Assembly: GCA_002162955.1 (NCBI GenBank)
Contig: MABD01000014.1
Coordinates: 1-64,000, forward strand
Length of the DNA: 64,000 nt
Origin: Gammaproteobacteria bacterium 45_16_T64
GTDB lineage: Bacteria; Pseudomonadota; Gammaproteobacteria; Pseudomonadales; Ketobacteraceae
Reading direction: 5' to 3'
Part shown: one piece after another, positions 63,415 through 64,000 of the stretch
Position numbering within the stretch: the first letter of the stretch is position 1
Layout of the letters: each line of letters starts with the position of its first letter
The notes under the pieces: model-generated
Databases searched by the model: none
What the model saw: only the letters and a program-made list of their open reading frames with translations
What the model was told of the DNA's origin: nothing
Position numbers and translations under genes: made by a program

Positions 63415-64000
63415 TTAGTTTTCTTCTTTGTCTAGATCGAAGCCGGAATGAAGTGCTCGAACCGCTAGTTCTAAGTACTTCTCTTCGATCACAACAGAAA
63501 TCTTAATTTCTGACGTTGAAATCATCTGAATATTGATCGACTCATCAGCCAGAATCTTAAACATTTGACCTGCAACACCCGCATGCGAACGCATACCGAC
63601 ACCAACGATGGAGATCTTGGCAATACCATCATCACCAATCACATCTTTGGCCCCCACTTCCGCGGCAACTTTAGTTAGGACATCTTTAGCCTTAGCAAAT
63701 TCATTTCTGTGCACAGTAAAGGTAAAGTCCGTGGAATGATCTTCACTGACGTTTTGAACAATCATATCCACTTCGATATTCGCTGCACCCACAGGACCCA
63801 AGATCTTATAAGCCGCGCCAGGGATATCAGGAACACCTCTCACTGTGATCTTCGCTTCGTCTCTATTGAACGCAATTCCAGATATTACCGGGTTTTCCAT
63901 ATCATCCTCTTCATCGACAGATATTAGGGTTCCAGGACCCTCACCAAAACTTGAAAGTACGCGCAATGGTACATTGTACTTACCCGCAAACTCTACCGAT
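63415..64000 (-). CDS. lysC: Aspartate kinase, C-terminal part (partial)
   Basis: About 195 C-terminal codons are inside the window; the N-terminal kinase domain lies beyond 64000. Two ACT regulatory domains are visible: VISGIAFNRDEAKITVRGVP...VGAANIEVDMIVQN, and ISIVGVGMRSHAGVAGQMFK...INIQMISTSEIKISVVI. This pair matches lysine/threonine-sensitive aspartokinases that open the pathway to lysine, threonine and methionine. The frame continues unbroken to the edge. Confidence 0.94.
   Translation of the reverse strand, partial: SVEFAGKYNVPLRVLSSFGEGPGTLISVDEEDDMENPVISGIAFNRDEAKITVRGVPDIPGAAYKILGPVGAANIEVDMIVQNVSEDHSTDFTFTVHRNEFAKAKDVLTKVAAEVGAKDVIGDDGIAKISIVGVGMRSHAGVAGQMFKILADESINIQMISTSEIKISVVIEEKYLELAVRALHSGFDLDKEEN

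Overview
The window reads as chromosomal DNA of a free-living, probably marine gammaproteobacterium. The basis is a lysC-csrA-tRNA block at the right end, a sodium-pumping oxaloacetate decarboxylase (oadGAB), acidic Asp/Asn/Gly-rich linkers and calcium-binding repeats in exported proteins, a secreted chitin-degrading fusion enzyme, and TonB, two-partner and type VI style secretion components. I cannot name the species from the sequence alone. No rRNA, CRISPR array or complete mobile element is present; the only mobile DNA seen is the end of one IS3-family element at the left edge.

Layout. 1-9.3 kb: an accessory polymorphic-toxin locus. A 1684-aa VasX-like membrane toxin, preceded by two proteins with C-terminal peptidoglycan-binding domains, faces a convergent membrane protein that is the candidate immunity factor; a second immunity copy has been cut off by the IS3 end. 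9.4-25.7 kb: mostly single-gene units with divergent regulators (NarL-type response regulator, two TetR, two LysR), including an esterase lipoprotein, a Kazal-domain lipoprotein, ArsH, a lactonase-like metallo-hydrolase, several small exported proteins of unknown role and a methyltransferase. 25.8-33.1 kb: a tightly packed four-gene operon, tpsB-tpsA-yfiR-hybrid histidine kinase. 33.2-36.0 kb: a secreted LPMO-CBM-CBM-GH18 chitinase. 36-47.7 kb: exported unknowns, yaeQ, a phosphate-binding/OmpA fusion, PAP2 phosphatase, thioesterase, rhomboid, bcp, hemH and a double-domain Ser/Thr kinase, plus a likely small RNA at about 43.2-43.44 kb. 47.7-51.1 kb: oadBAG. 51.6-62.4 kb: a sensory cluster. 62.4-64 kb: tRNA-Arg, tRNA-Ser, csrA and the 3' part of lysC.

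The most notable structure is in 51.6-62.4 kb. A TonB-dependent receptor, a YfiR-like periplasmic protein and a hybrid kinase form one operon; next to it lie a REC-GGDEF protein and a divergent REC-sigma54 activator. Three minus-strand transcription units here (the calcium-repeat lipoprotein, a 63-aa protein and the REC-GGDEF gene) each have a sigma54 (-24/-12) promoter with an array of CGCTTATAG-like sites whose nearest copy is 74-77 bp upstream of the -24 element. One of these arrays sits in front of the activator gene itself. This looks like a self-contained local regulon, inferred here from sequence only. Together with the tpsBA-yfiR-kinase operon at 25.8-33.1 kb, the window has two independent cases of an outer-membrane beta-barrel coupled to a YfiR-family protein and a hybrid histidine kinase.
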